A stretch of DNA of 64,000 nt, taken from contig PLHW01000008.1 of assembly GCA_003139095.1 (NCBI GenBank), positions 160,638-224,637 of the forward strand. Direction: 5' to 3'. Under the pieces are notes generated by a model. That model saw nothing but the letters and a program-made list of their open reading frames with translations. It had not been told where the DNA came from and searched no databases. Positions 17,546 through 25,608 of the stretch are shown in pieces (within the stretch, counting starts at the first letter, position 1; every line of letters begins with the position of its first letter). Position numbers and translations under genes: made by a program. The stretch is from Acidobacteriaceae bacterium. GTDB taxonomy: Bacteria > Acidobacteriota > Terriglobia > Terriglobales > Acidobacteriaceae.

Positions 17546-17554
17546 AACTTCAGG

Positions 17555-18295
17555 TCAGTCTTTCGGGAAATTTGGGTCGGCTTTCACTTCCTCGATCTGC
17601 TTGGTGTGGCGCTCGCTGTGGGCGGAGATCAGCAGAATCCACTGATACGCGTCCAGGGTGCCAAAAGCAGGATGCGGGCCGAAGTGATCGCGCAGGTCGT
17701 CCTGCGTCGTCTTCACGTAGTCCATTGTCTTCGCGCGGGCGTCTTCAAAGGCCTTCGTCACTTGCTCGCGATTCGCAAAGCGGCCTGTGGGCTGCAAGAA
17801 TTCGGGGGCCTGCGCTTTATGGCTGCGATCGGGAACCCTGGTTAAGATCTGATCGTCGGTGAACTTCACTTCGGCGCGCTTCTCGGGCGTGGGCGGACCG
17901 GCGACAAACTTGCCTTGCACGAAGCCGAATATCATCGACTCAGACACGGCGATGTGTTCCGAAACTTCCGCGATCGACCAGCGATCGGGAGCGGGCTTGA
18001 ACTTCCATTGCTTTTCGGAGAGCCCGGAGATCGACTGGAGGAATGCGTCGCGCGTGGCCTGAAGGCTTTTTAGAGCTGCTGCGCGCTCCTCCGGAGTCAA
18101 AGGCTTCGGTTCCGCTGGCGGGGATTGAGGCGCGGGCGATTGCGTTGAGGGCGATTGCTCTGAAGATGATTGTGCCGGGGGCGATTGGGCCGGCGCGGCG
18201 ACCACGGCTACCTGGAAGATCAGTGCGAACATTATTGCGAACAGTACTGCGAAGATCGCAACGAACCACAGCGGGCGGGCGGACTTGCTTTGCAT
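17555..18295 (-). CDS. DinB-like (metal-binding four-helix) protein with membrane anchor
   Basis: A 246-residue protein. A hydrophobic segment (about 9-34, FVAIFAVLFAIMFALIFQVA) is followed by a Ser/Pro/Gln linker built of QSP words (about 38-60). A DinB-type bundle follows from about 75 onward. Putative metal-ligand histidines occur in SEHIAVSESMIFGFVQ and near the end in HSERHTKQIEE, as in DinB/YfiT hydrolases and mycothiol-type transferases. Linker and signal anchor suggest action outside the cytoplasm. Substrate unknown. Confidence 0.8.
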   Translation of the reverse strand: MQSKSARPLWFVAIFAVLFAIMFALIFQVAVVAAPAQSPPAQSSSEQSPSTQSPAPQSPPAEPKPLTPEERAAALKSLQATRDAFLQSISGLSEKQWKFKPAPDRWSIAEVSEHIAVSESMIFGFVQGKFVAGPPTPEKRAEVKFTDDQILTRVPDRSHKAQAPEFLQPTGRFANREQVTKAFEDARAKTMDYVKTTQDDLRDHFGPHPAFGTLDAYQWILLISAHSERHTKQIEEVKADPNFPKD

Positions 18296-18436
18296 CGATA
18301 TCTCCTATTCGGTTAATGTCTCCCGGAACTCCGTGCGGGAATTCCGGGAGTTGCTGATGGAATTGTGGAATCGGCGGATCTGCCGCAACCAGCTCATCAA
18401 CCTCCGACTCCAAGCCAGCTATGAGACCAGCGCGAC

Positions 18437-19204
18437 TTACTTGCCGGGGATGTAGCTCAAGTCCGGACGGAACTCGACAATCTCGCTGTAGGTTTTTTCA
18501 ATCGAGCCGTTGAGGCGTTCGACGACCGACATCGATTCCTGCTCGCCGAAAGCTTCGCGCAAAATGTCGCGCAGCGGCTTGATGGCGGGATCGTCGTCAA
18601 ACGATGCCCAATTCGCGTGATCGACCAGCAGAACGTAGGTTCCACCGGGGCCGCCGTTGGCCAGGCGCTCCCAACGGTAGTGGAAGCCCCAGTTGGTTTT
18701 TTCGGCGGCATCGTGCATGCGTGCGATGGCACTGCGGAAATCATCGCCCTTGCCGTAGCGGATTTGGAAGGTGGTAACGCTGGTGTACTTGTCGCCCATG
18801 TCTTTGCCCGGGTTGCTGACCTTAGGCAGGAACTCCCAATAGGAAGCGTGCATCTTCTCCACGTACTGACCGACGACTTTGTTGTATTCGTCCATGTCGG
18901 CCTGGTCGGGAATCGGGGGCTTGTCGAAATCGGCCCAGTGCTGGTCGCTGCGACCGACGATGTAGGAGCCGGTGTTTTCGCCGGTCAGGATTTCAAGCAC
19001 CCACAGAACTTGCGGATCGTTCTGCTGCTTGTGCCAGGCGGCCTTCGCCTTGCGGCCGGCCTCGTACTGTTGAACCATGCCGTTCTTCGGAGTTTGAACT
19101 TCGAGCGCGGTGATAGTGCCGGGCTCCTTGGGCGCTTGCGCGGCAGCGGAGATCGCCGCCAGCAAAACGATGCCCGAAATAGACGCGAACTTTTTCAGTT
19201 TCAT
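18437..19204 (-). CDS. Secreted protein of unknown function
   Basis: A 255-residue protein with a signal peptide (LKKFASISGIVLLAAISAAA, cleaved near AQAP). The mature part is mixed alpha/beta with many Trp residues (AAWHKQQ, QVLWVLEIL, DQHWADF, NWGFHYRWERL, HANWASF). Two similar halves may be related (the aromatic 'W..L....G....Y' pattern near 65-85 and 180-210), reminiscent of dimeric alpha-beta barrels. I do not recognise the family. The ATG at 19204 has a normal ribosome site (GGGGAGA). It sits beside the DinB-like gene on the same strand. Confidence 0.75.
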   Translation of the reverse strand: MKLKKFASISGIVLLAAISAAAQAPKEPGTITALEVQTPKNGMVQQYEAGRKAKAAWHKQQNDPQVLWVLEILTGENTGSYIVGRSDQHWADFDKPPIPDQADMDEYNKVVGQYVEKMHASYWEFLPKVSNPGKDMGDKYTSVTTFQIRYGKGDDFRSAIARMHDAAEKTNWGFHYRWERLANGGPGGTYVLLVDHANWASFDDDPAIKPLRDILREAFGEQESMSVVERLNGSIEKTYSEIVEFRPDLSYIPGK

Positions 19205-19508
19205 TTTTCTCTCCCCAGATTTTTAGTTTTTGTCCGGGCGTTTCCCCACGTAGCCGGACCCTTGATGTCTTGCTTACGAAGCAGGGCCTATTCTACACAG
19301 AATTGCGGGGATTGGTGTGGATTTTGGTGTGGATTAAGGAGCAAGGATCGAAGAAGCGTCCCTACCGTCCGCCGCGATCCGCAATCAGTAGAGACGCGAT
19401 TTTTGCGGCGGTAAGCCACAAAAGAAACGCTGCCGCTGAGCGCAGACCATTTCATGTTGACGGAACATAGGGACCGGAGGAGAGCGGAGAAAGTCCAGCG
19501 CAGGCTGA
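19205..19508. other. Intergenic stretch with no recognised gene
   Basis: A short frame of 66 codons (19270-19470, plus) has no family resemblance. A direct repeat of GGTGTGGATT occurs near 19315-19336. The region presumably holds the promoter of the minus-strand gene at 18437-19204; I could not place it. Confidence 0.4.
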
Positions 19509-19542
19509 AAAGGCCGCCAGTGCTTGCGCGCTGGCGGCCTTT
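19509..19542 (-). terminator. Intrinsic terminator, bidirectional
   Basis: AAAGGCCGCCAG pairs with CTGGCGGCCTTT around a ten-base loop. It lies 17 bases beyond the stop of the minus-strand Asp-box gene, with CCTTTTCA following the stem on that strand. It probably ends that transcript. Confidence 0.8.
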
Positions 19543-19558
19543 ATTGTTGTTGTCGGCG

Positions 19559-21082
19559 TTAGTTTTTCGGCTGAGTGGGCTTGGCTGCTTTTTGTTTTGG
19601 TATGCGGCCCTCAGAATCCCAGAAGGGTACCGGCGGATGGTCGGACTTGGCGTTGGGCACCGGCTTGTCGCCGGCTGAACTGACGTAGGGGCCTTCGCCT
19701 TCCCGCATCTCGAAGAGGCCCAAGCTGGGGGTGAACATGGCCTCCTTGAAGACAGCGTTTTTAGGGGCGAGGGCTTTGGCGAATACACCGAAGGCTTTGC
19801 CATTGAGATAGGACGTGGAGATGTAGTCTCCCACCATGTAGCCGAGAGTGGTATTGGGGAGCCAGGCCATCTTCATTCCCTTGGCGAGGGTGGTGGCGGT
19901 GGACCAGGTGTTGCCGGCGTCGTGGGAATAGACAAAGCCGACGGCCAACTTGCAGCTCTTGGTAGTGCAGTTGGCCTGGGGATAGTAGTAGTAAGTGAGG
20001 CCGAGGTGAGTGGTGGCGCCGGAGGTCGCGGGATCAACGGCGATGCCGGGGAGGAAATGATCGACGGTGCTGGTGACGGCGTCGATAGGGATGCGGGTTG
20101 GCGACGACCAGGTTTTGCCGTCGGTCGAACTGCTGAGGACGATGTCGTTGGTGGAGCAACCGGAGCGGAAGCGGCAATCCCACCAGGCGACGTAGACGGT
20201 GCCGTCGCTGGCGACCTCGGCGGAGGGGAGAACATAGACGGCGCGCAGGCTGCCGGAGATGGTGTGGTCGGAGAGACTGGAGATGATGCCGGCGCTGTTC
20301 CAGGTTTTGCCGCCGGTGGTGGAGGTGAAGAAGTCGATCTCATTGCCGAGGAAAGGGACAACGACGTTGCCGTTGGTTTGGACAACGGGTTGGCCACCGA
20401 GGCCGATGGCGTTGGGGACGGTGTAGGCTTTGCTCCAGGTTTGACCGCCGTCGGAGGAAGTGGTCATGAGGATCTGATCGCCGATGCCAGCGTCTTCCCA
20501 CTCGATGTAGCAATTGCCGTAATACTTGCTGGTGGAGGTGTTATCGCAGGTAATCCAATCCTTGTCGGCGTAGGAACTATTGTTGTTGGCGGTGACGGGG
20601 TTGGACCAGGTGATGCCGTCGGAGGAGCGGTTGACGAGAAGGATGGTGTTGCCATTGGTGTCAGAGATGCCGAGGGAACTGATGAGCCAGACGGCATGAC
20701 GAGCGTCGTAGATGACGGAGGCATCGCTGGCGGCGTTGTAGGTGCCGCCCTGGTAGTACTGGGTGAGACCGGGGAGGAAGCCGTTGGACCAGGTGGCGCC
20801 GCCGTTGGTGGTGGTGGCGAAACCGATGTCGGAAGCGCCGCCGCCGGAGTAGCGGCGGCCGACCTGGAAGGCGGCGACGAACATGGAGCCGAAGGAATAG
20901 GTGTCGGGCTCGACTTCGGTGGCGTGCTGCATCTCGGAGTTGGTGAAGGTGTCAGTAGAGAGCTGTTGCAGCGCGGGGGACTTGGATTGCGCTGGCGAGG
21001 CGGTGACGAGGGCGAGGACGATTAGAAATGTTGTGAGGACGGTGGTGACGGGGAGGTGGAGTTTTAAAGTCGGATGATTCAT
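19559..21082 (-). CDS. Secreted Asp-box (BNR-repeat) beta-propeller protein, sialidase-like
   Basis: A 507-residue protein with a signal peptide (about 8-31, ending ASPAQS). At least six Asp-box-like motifs follow: TTNGGATW, SSDGITW, SSDGGQTW, TTGGKTW, SSTDGKTW and SHDAGNTW. This spacing (about 50-60 residues) is that of a sialidase-type six-bladed propeller. The C-terminal 80 residues are Pro/Lys-rich (KQKAAKPTQPKN at the end). I do not see the arginine triad of true sialidases with confidence, so the substrate is unknown; it could bind or hydrolyse extracellular sugar. Confidence 0.82.
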   Translation of the reverse strand: MNHPTLKLHLPVTTVLTTFLIVLALVTASPAQSKSPALQQLSTDTFTNSEMQHATEVEPDTYSFGSMFVAAFQVGRRYSGGGASDIGFATTTNGGATWSNGFLPGLTQYYQGGTYNAASDASVIYDARHAVWLISSLGISDTNGNTILLVNRSSDGITWSNPVTANNNSSYADKDWITCDNTSTSKYYGNCYIEWEDAGIGDQILMTTSSDGGQTWSKAYTVPNAIGLGGQPVVQTNGNVVVPFLGNEIDFFTSTTGGKTWNSAGIISSLSDHTISGSLRAVYVLPSAEVASDGTVYVAWWDCRFRSGCSTNDIVLSSSTDGKTWSSPTRIPIDAVTSTVDHFLPGIAVDPATSGATTHLGLTYYYYPQANCTTKSCKLAVGFVYSHDAGNTWSTATTLAKGMKMAWLPNTTLGYMVGDYISTSYLNGKAFGVFAKALAPKNAVFKEAMFTPSLGLFEMREGEGPYVSSAGDKPVPNAKSDHPPVPFWDSEGRIPKQKAAKPTQPKN

Positions 21083-21244
21083 GAAAAGGGTCCTTTAGTC
21101 GGTAGATTCCGCCCTGCGAGCAGAAGGGGGATAACGGCGCGCTCGGGCCAGAGACGCGAGATCATTCTACGCCGGGTAGGGGCGGGGGTTGAGGTTTATT
21201 TGCGGGCGAGCGGCGACGCGAAGTGGACGATTTGGTGGCGCCAA

Positions 21245-22093
21245 TTACGGAGCTTTCCCCAACTTGTTACCTGGCGATTTGCTGGTCCCGCCGTTCGTCT
21301 TCGGAATGTCCATTTCGGTTTCCGCTTGCTCCAGCGGCAGGCCAGTGCGTTCGATGAGATAGGCCGAAAGCACAGGGTCAACGCTCTTACGGAAATCGCC
21401 GATATCAGCGGATGACCATCTCCGTCCGTCGGCAAAGTCCAAAACAATTCCGGCCCGCGGATGGAGCTTGCCATCGCGATCGCGAAATCCTTCTATTCGC
21501 GTCATCTCTACTGCTCTTGAATAGTCGAAAGTTTTGCAGTCTGCCCATGCGTATCCGCACGCGCGAATATCCTGGTGACGGAGTGCTGTGTGCATTGGTA
21601 AAGCCAGAACTGAAAAGACTCCGATTGGCATTGCGATGACCAATGCCATCCAGCGCAAACCTCTTGTGCAGTCAAAGCCCGCTCGTCCATCTGACCAGAG
21701 CCTGTACGATCTCGCGGTGTCAGCCTGCCCGAACGCGGACCAGAGTTGAAGAGTCATTTCCCAACAAAGAGCGACTGCTCCAAATCCCGGAAAGAACCAC
21801 CAGGTGGCAGCCTGCGGCCATAGCCGCAATGACGTTTCTGGACCGTCACTTCCGGCGAAATAACGATTCAGTAAAACAAGTAGGTGATGGGTGGTCCAGG
21901 CAAATACGACCGCAACAACGATCATGCTAACGCCGACAACCCATTTAGTTTGTTGGAACCGTGCATCCAGTGCAGAGAGTTCCGATTCCGACAATCGGAC
22001 GGAAGGCTTCAGGTATTTGCGCGCAATTGCGAAGCTTACCCCGACGGCAGCCGGAACGATTGCTTTTGCTACGAATTGAGTTACGCCGCTCAT
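21245..22093 (-). CDS. Membrane protein of unknown function
   Basis: I take the ATG at 22093 (282 residues), because the residues before it are polar and lack a reason to be included. Three or four hydrophobic helices are visible: about 42-62 (VVGVSMIVVAVVFAW), about 95-115 (WWFFPGFGAVALCW) and about 147-165 (ALVIAMPIGVFSVLAL). The soluble C-terminal part includes GFRDRDGKLHPRAGIVLDFA, DGRRWSSADIGDFRK and an acidic tail. I do not recognise the family. Base composition here is lower in GC than in adjacent genes. Confidence 0.65.
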   Translation of the reverse strand: MSGVTQFVAKAIVPAAVGVSFAIARKYLKPSVRLSESELSALDARFQQTKWVVGVSMIVVAVVFAWTTHHLLVLLNRYFAGSDGPETSLRLWPQAATWWFFPGFGAVALCWEMTLQLWSAFGQADTARSYRLWSDGRAGFDCTRGLRWMALVIAMPIGVFSVLALPMHTALRHQDIRACGYAWADCKTFDYSRAVEMTRIEGFRDRDGKLHPRAGIVLDFADGRRWSSADIGDFRKSVDPVLSAYLIERTGLPLEQAETEMDIPKTNGGTSKSPGNKLGKAP

Positions 22094-22182
22094 GCGCGAA
22101 GCTGGCTCTGAACATATCAGGCGGCTCACGCCCGCACAATCCGCGCATTGTTATTTGAGAGACGAGTAGGGCGACTTCGCGC

Positions 22183-23967
22183 TTAATGGTCGGCGAGCGC
22201 GCGGTGGACCATGTAGATGGCGATCGCGCCTTCGCCGACGGCGGAGGCTACTCGCTTTACATTTCCGGAACGGACGTCACCGACGGCAAAGACCGAGGGC
22301 AGACTGGTTTCGAACATTTGCGGCGGGCGGGGAAGAGTCCAGGTGTGATGCGCGACATGCGGCGACGCGACATCGGGCGATGCGACATTGGGCGAGGAAA
22401 TATTGGGCGAAGAAACCTGGGGCGCGGCCGATCCGTTGGGCGCGGTGGGGATGTCGCGCCCGGTGAGGATGAAACCTTTTTCGTCGAGGGCGACGCAACC
22501 TCGCAGCCATTCGGTGCGGGGCGAGGCTCCGGTCATGAGGAAGACGTGGCGGATGTCGTGAGTCGAGGTTTGGCCGGTTTTCTTGTTGCGCCAGGTTACA
22601 CGGCGGAGCTGCCGGTTGGCGCCGCCGTCGCCGTCGCCATCCATGCCGGTGATTTCGGAGTTGGGGTGAAGGTCGATGGCGGGATTTTCCGTGATGCGCT
22701 GGATGAGGTAGCGCGACATGGTTTCGGCAAGGCCGTCGCGGCGCACGAGCATGTGGACCTTGCGCGCGGTCTGCGCGAGATAGACGGCGGCTTGTCCGGC
22801 GGAGTTGGCACCGCCCACGACGACGACATCCTCGCCGACGCAGAGTTGCGCCTCAATATAAGTTGCGCCGTAATAGATGCCGCGCCCTTCGAACTGCTTG
22901 AGGTCGGCGATTTGCGGCTTGTTGTATTGCGCGCCGGTGGAGATGACGATAGAGCGGGCGGCGAGCCGGTCGTTATTGTCGAGAACGATCTCGTAAGGAC
23001 GCTTGGAGCAGTCGAGGCGGGCGACGCCGTGGCCGATCATCATCTTGGCGCCGAATTTTTGCGCCTGTGCGATGGCGCGGTTGGCGAGTTCCATGCCGGA
23101 GACGCCGGTGGGAAAGCCGAGATAGTTTTCGATTTTTGAGCTTGAGCCGGCTTGGCCGCCGGGAGATTCGGCTTCGACGACGAGCGCGTCAAGGCCCTCC
23201 GAGGCTGCATAAACAGCGGCCGCAAGGCCTGACGGGCCTGCGCCCACGATGATGACGTCGCGGACCAGCGAACCATCGATGCTGACATTGAAGCCGAGAC
23301 AATCGGCGAGCTCCTGCACGCTGGGATTTTTCAATACGGTGCGGGCGTTGCAGATGACAACCGGAACTTCGGAGAGCTTTACGTCGAAGCGATCGAGAAT
23401 CGCCTGGGAATCCTTGTCAGTGTCGAGATCGATATAAGTGTAGGGGTAGGCGTTGCGGCCGAGGAACTCGCGCAGGCGCAGTGTGCCGGAGCAATGGCGC
23501 GAGCCGAGGAGAATCACGTTGCCGTAACCCTCGCGGATCAGGGCGAGACGGCGAAGGATGAAGGCGCGCATGAAGATCTCGCCGAGTTCGGCGTCTTTGG
23601 CGACGAGGGAGCGGAGGCCGTCGGGAGCGACTTCGAGAACCTCGCCGGGCTCGGTGATGCGGCCGCGGACGAGGCAGCGCGCGCCGGTGATCATGGCCAT
23701 CTCGCCGGTAAACTCGCCGGCGGCGTGGCCGACGATGTTGCGCTCGATGTCGAGGCCGCCTTCGACGGTGGGCTGAACGATTTCCATGGCGCCGGAGAGG
23801 AGGACAAAGAACGGGATGTTGGTGTCGTTTGGCTCAAAGAGAATCTCGCCCGCCTGCACTTTGCGGCGCTTGCCGATGAGAACGATGCGTTGGATTTGAG
23901 CCTGAGTGAGGATTGGAAAGGCTTGAGTTTTTGGGTCGAGGATGCTGGGTGCGGGCCATGTGGACAT
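22183..23967 (-). CDS. cNMP-binding + thioredoxin-like + thioredoxin-reductase-like flavoprotein
   Basis: A 594-residue three-domain protein. Residues about 20-130 are a cyclic-nucleotide-binding domain (FFVLLSGAMEIVQP, GHAAGEFTGEMAMITGARCL). About 148-225 is thioredoxin/glutaredoxin-like (VILLGSRHCSGTLRLREFLG), with a single Cys. About 233-590 is a thioredoxin-reductase-like flavoprotein (DVIIVGAGPSGLAAAVYAAS, then VVVVGGANSAGQAAVYLAQT). The redox CxxC of real thioredoxin reductase is absent: its place reads GIYYGATYIEAQLC. Near the C-terminus a 25-residue insert made of five SPxVA-type units interrupts the otherwise conserved segment before FAVGDVRSGNVKRVASAVGE. The fused family is known in bacteria; its electron acceptor is unclear. 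Confidence 0.92.
   Translation of the reverse strand: MSTWPAPSILDPKTQAFPILTQAQIQRIVLIGKRRKVQAGEILFEPNDTNIPFFVLLSGAMEIVQPTVEGGLDIERNIVGHAAGEFTGEMAMITGARCLVRGRITEPGEVLEVAPDGLRSLVAKDAELGEIFMRAFILRRLALIREGYGNVILLGSRHCSGTLRLREFLGRNAYPYTYIDLDTDKDSQAILDRFDVKLSEVPVVICNARTVLKNPSVQELADCLGFNVSIDGSLVRDVIIVGAGPSGLAAAVYAASEGLDALVVEAESPGGQAGSSSKIENYLGFPTGVSGMELANRAIAQAQKFGAKMMIGHGVARLDCSKRPYEIVLDNNDRLAARSIVISTGAQYNKPQIADLKQFEGRGIYYGATYIEAQLCVGEDVVVVGGANSAGQAAVYLAQTARKVHMLVRRDGLAETMSRYLIQRITENPAIDLHPNSEITGMDGDGDGGANRQLRRVTWRNKKTGQTSTHDIRHVFLMTGASPRTEWLRGCVALDEKGFILTGRDIPTAPNGSAAPQVSSPNISSPNVASPDVASPHVAHHTWTLPRPPQMFETSLPSVFAVGDVRSGNVKRVASAVGEGAIAIYMVHRALADH
22352..22426 (-). repeat. In-frame 15-bp tandem repeat (five units) inside the flavoprotein gene
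   Basis: On the plus strand five 15-base units follow each other, for example GCGACATCGGGCGAT and GCGACATTGGGCGAG; the last two have diverged (GAAATATTGGGCGAA, GAAACCTGGGGCGCG). On the coding strand they give five 5-residue units (SPNIS, SPNVA, SPDVA, SPHVA and a relative). The unit length keeps the frame. It forms a flexible Ser/Pro/Val loop before the final FAD-binding segment. Confidence 0.85.
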
Positions 23968-24066
23968 GTGTTCTTTCCTGAGCGACGCTGGCGATGGAAT
24001 CGAGAGTATAGATGTTGCGGAGAGAAGTTTGGCTTCAGGGGGCGCCGCTTGGTGCGTCGGACGCTT

Positions 24067-24130
24067 CCATAAAGCCTTTAACCGCAGAGATCGCAGACGC
24101 CTCGCAGAGTTCGCAGAGATCTTAGCTCAC
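24067..24130. repeat. Interspersed repeat copy, 'CCTTTAACCGCAGAGATCGCAG' type
   Basis: AAAGCCTTTAACCGCAGAG is followed by ATCGCAGACGCCTCGCAGAG and TTCGCAGAGATC, so GCAGAG words recur. The start CCTTTAACC is shared with the copies at 14600 and 56515. It lies in the gap between the flavoprotein and aroA and encodes nothing. Confidence 0.5.
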
Positions 24131-24171
24131 TTCTTCGCCCACGATTAATATCGTGGTAAATATTGGCTTGG

Positions 24172-25464
24172 TCAGTCGGTGGCGATCGAGTGCAGGTCCT
24201 CGAAGAAAGTTGGGTAGGAGACGCCGGCGGCATCGGCGTTGAGAATCGTGGTTTCGCCTTGCGCGCGCAGGGCCGCGACCGCGAAGGCCATGGCGATGCG
24301 ATGATCGCCGAAGGAATCGAGTTCAGCGCCATGCAGTTTTTGCTGGCCGGGAATGCGCAGGCCGTCGGGGCGCTCTTCAAGATCGGCGCCCATTTTGCGG
24401 AGGTTGGTGGCGACTGCGGCAATGCGGTCGGATTCTTTGACGCGCAGCTCTTTGGCATCGCGCACTTCGAGTCCATTCTGCGAAAACGGCGCAATGGCCG
24501 CCAGGACCGGGATTTCGTCGATGAGCGCGGCGGTGTCCGCACCGGCAATCGTTCCGCCCTTCCACGCGTCGCCGTGAACTTCGATGGAGCCGACCAGTTC
24601 GCCGTGATGCTGCTCGATCTGACCCACAGCAACCTTCAATCCCATCTGAATGAGAATGTCGAGGAGGCGGGCGCGCGTGGGATTCATGAGAATGCCGGGG
24701 AGGGAAAGTTGCGAGCCGGGAAAAAGCGCGGCTGCACAAAGGAAAAAGGCTGCGCTTGAAAGATCGCCCGGCACTCGCGCCTCCAGAGCGGTCAGGGCGT
24801 GGCCTCCGTGAATGCTCGCGACATTTCCGGTGTGCTCGACCTCGGCGCCGAAGGCGCGCAGAGCCAGTTCACCGTGGTCGCGGGTGCGGATCGGCTCCTC
24901 GACGATGGTCTCTCCGTCGGCGAAGAGGCCGGCGAACAGCACGCATGATTTCACCTGCGCGCTGGCGACTTCGGGCCGGTAGTGAATGGCGCGCAGCGGC
25001 CCGCCGTGGATTTTGAGCGGGGGCCGGCCCGAGTCGCTGGAGGCGATGGTCGCGCCCATCTCCGAAAGCGGCTTGATAATGCGCGCCATGGGCCGGCGGG
25101 AGAGCGATTCGTCGCCGAATAATTCGCTGGTGAAGGGCTGCCCGGCGAGGATGCCGGAAAGCATGCGCATGGTGGAACCGGAGTTGCCACAGTCAAGAGC
25201 GGCGCTGGGAGCCGTGAGCGCGGAGCCGATTCCGTCGACCTCGATGGCACCGTCGTCGGCGCGCCGCCACTCGGCACCGAGCTGGCGCATGCAGCCCAGA
25301 GTGCTGGCGCAGTCGCGCGCCGCGGAAAAATTATGGAAGCGGCTGATGCCGCGGGCGATGGCGGAGAGCATCGCATAGCGGTGCGAGATGGACTTGTCTC
25401 CCGGGATGCGCACCACGCCCTGCACTGCGCGAGCGGGACGAATGATGACGGTAGAAGCTGACAT
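24172..25464 (-). CDS. aroA: 3-phosphoshikimate 1-carboxyvinyltransferase (EPSP synthase)
   Basis: A 430-residue enzyme of normal length, transferring enolpyruvyl from PEP to shikimate-3-phosphate in aromatic amino acid synthesis. Motifs: IPGDKSISHRYAMLSAIARG (about 20-39; the Lys and Ser contact the substrates), the LDCGNSGSTMRMLSG PEP-site segment (about 89-103), and VKESDRIAA near the C-terminal third. The ATG at 25464 is well placed. Upstream lies a short AT-richer gap. It is not in an operon with other aro genes here. Confidence 0.97.
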   Translation of the reverse strand: MSASTVIIRPARAVQGVVRIPGDKSISHRYAMLSAIARGISRFHNFSAARDCASTLGCMRQLGAEWRRADDGAIEVDGIGSALTAPSAALDCGNSGSTMRMLSGILAGQPFTSELFGDESLSRRPMARIIKPLSEMGATIASSDSGRPPLKIHGGPLRAIHYRPEVASAQVKSCVLFAGLFADGETIVEEPIRTRDHGELALRAFGAEVEHTGNVASIHGGHALTALEARVPGDLSSAAFFLCAAALFPGSQLSLPGILMNPTRARLLDILIQMGLKVAVGQIEQHHGELVGSIEVHGDAWKGGTIAGADTAALIDEIPVLAAIAPFSQNGLEVRDAKELRVKESDRIAAVATNLRKMGADLEERPDGLRIPGQQKLHGAELDSFGDHRIAMAFAVAALRAQGETTILNADAAGVSYPTFFEDLHSIATD

Positions 25465-25608
25465 GGCGTTTCAATATTAAGCCTTCCCATAGTAAGGCCG
25501 GGCGCGGGCGGCTGTCTTACAACTCGTATCGCAGATTCGCGCCGCTGGCGCGGCAGATTGAGCATCAAACTTCACAGCGATTCCGAACCGAATAAAATCG
25601 AAGAGTTT

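Noticed and set aside
15583-17547. A 654-codon open frame on the minus strand opposite the acyl-CoA dehydrogenase
   Set aside because: It is full of Arg, His and Leu and mirrors the GC-rich codons of the real plus-strand gene; it has no family motif or ribosome site.
19270-19470. A 66-codon plus-strand frame resembling a short recombinase-like piece
   Set aside because: No catalytic motif, no ribosome site; the resemblance is too weak to support.
19922-21025. A long plus-strand frame opposite the Asp-box gene
   Set aside because: Its composition (Gly, Ala, Asp, Val) is that of a shadow; the minus-strand gene has a signal peptide, clear repeats and a terminator.
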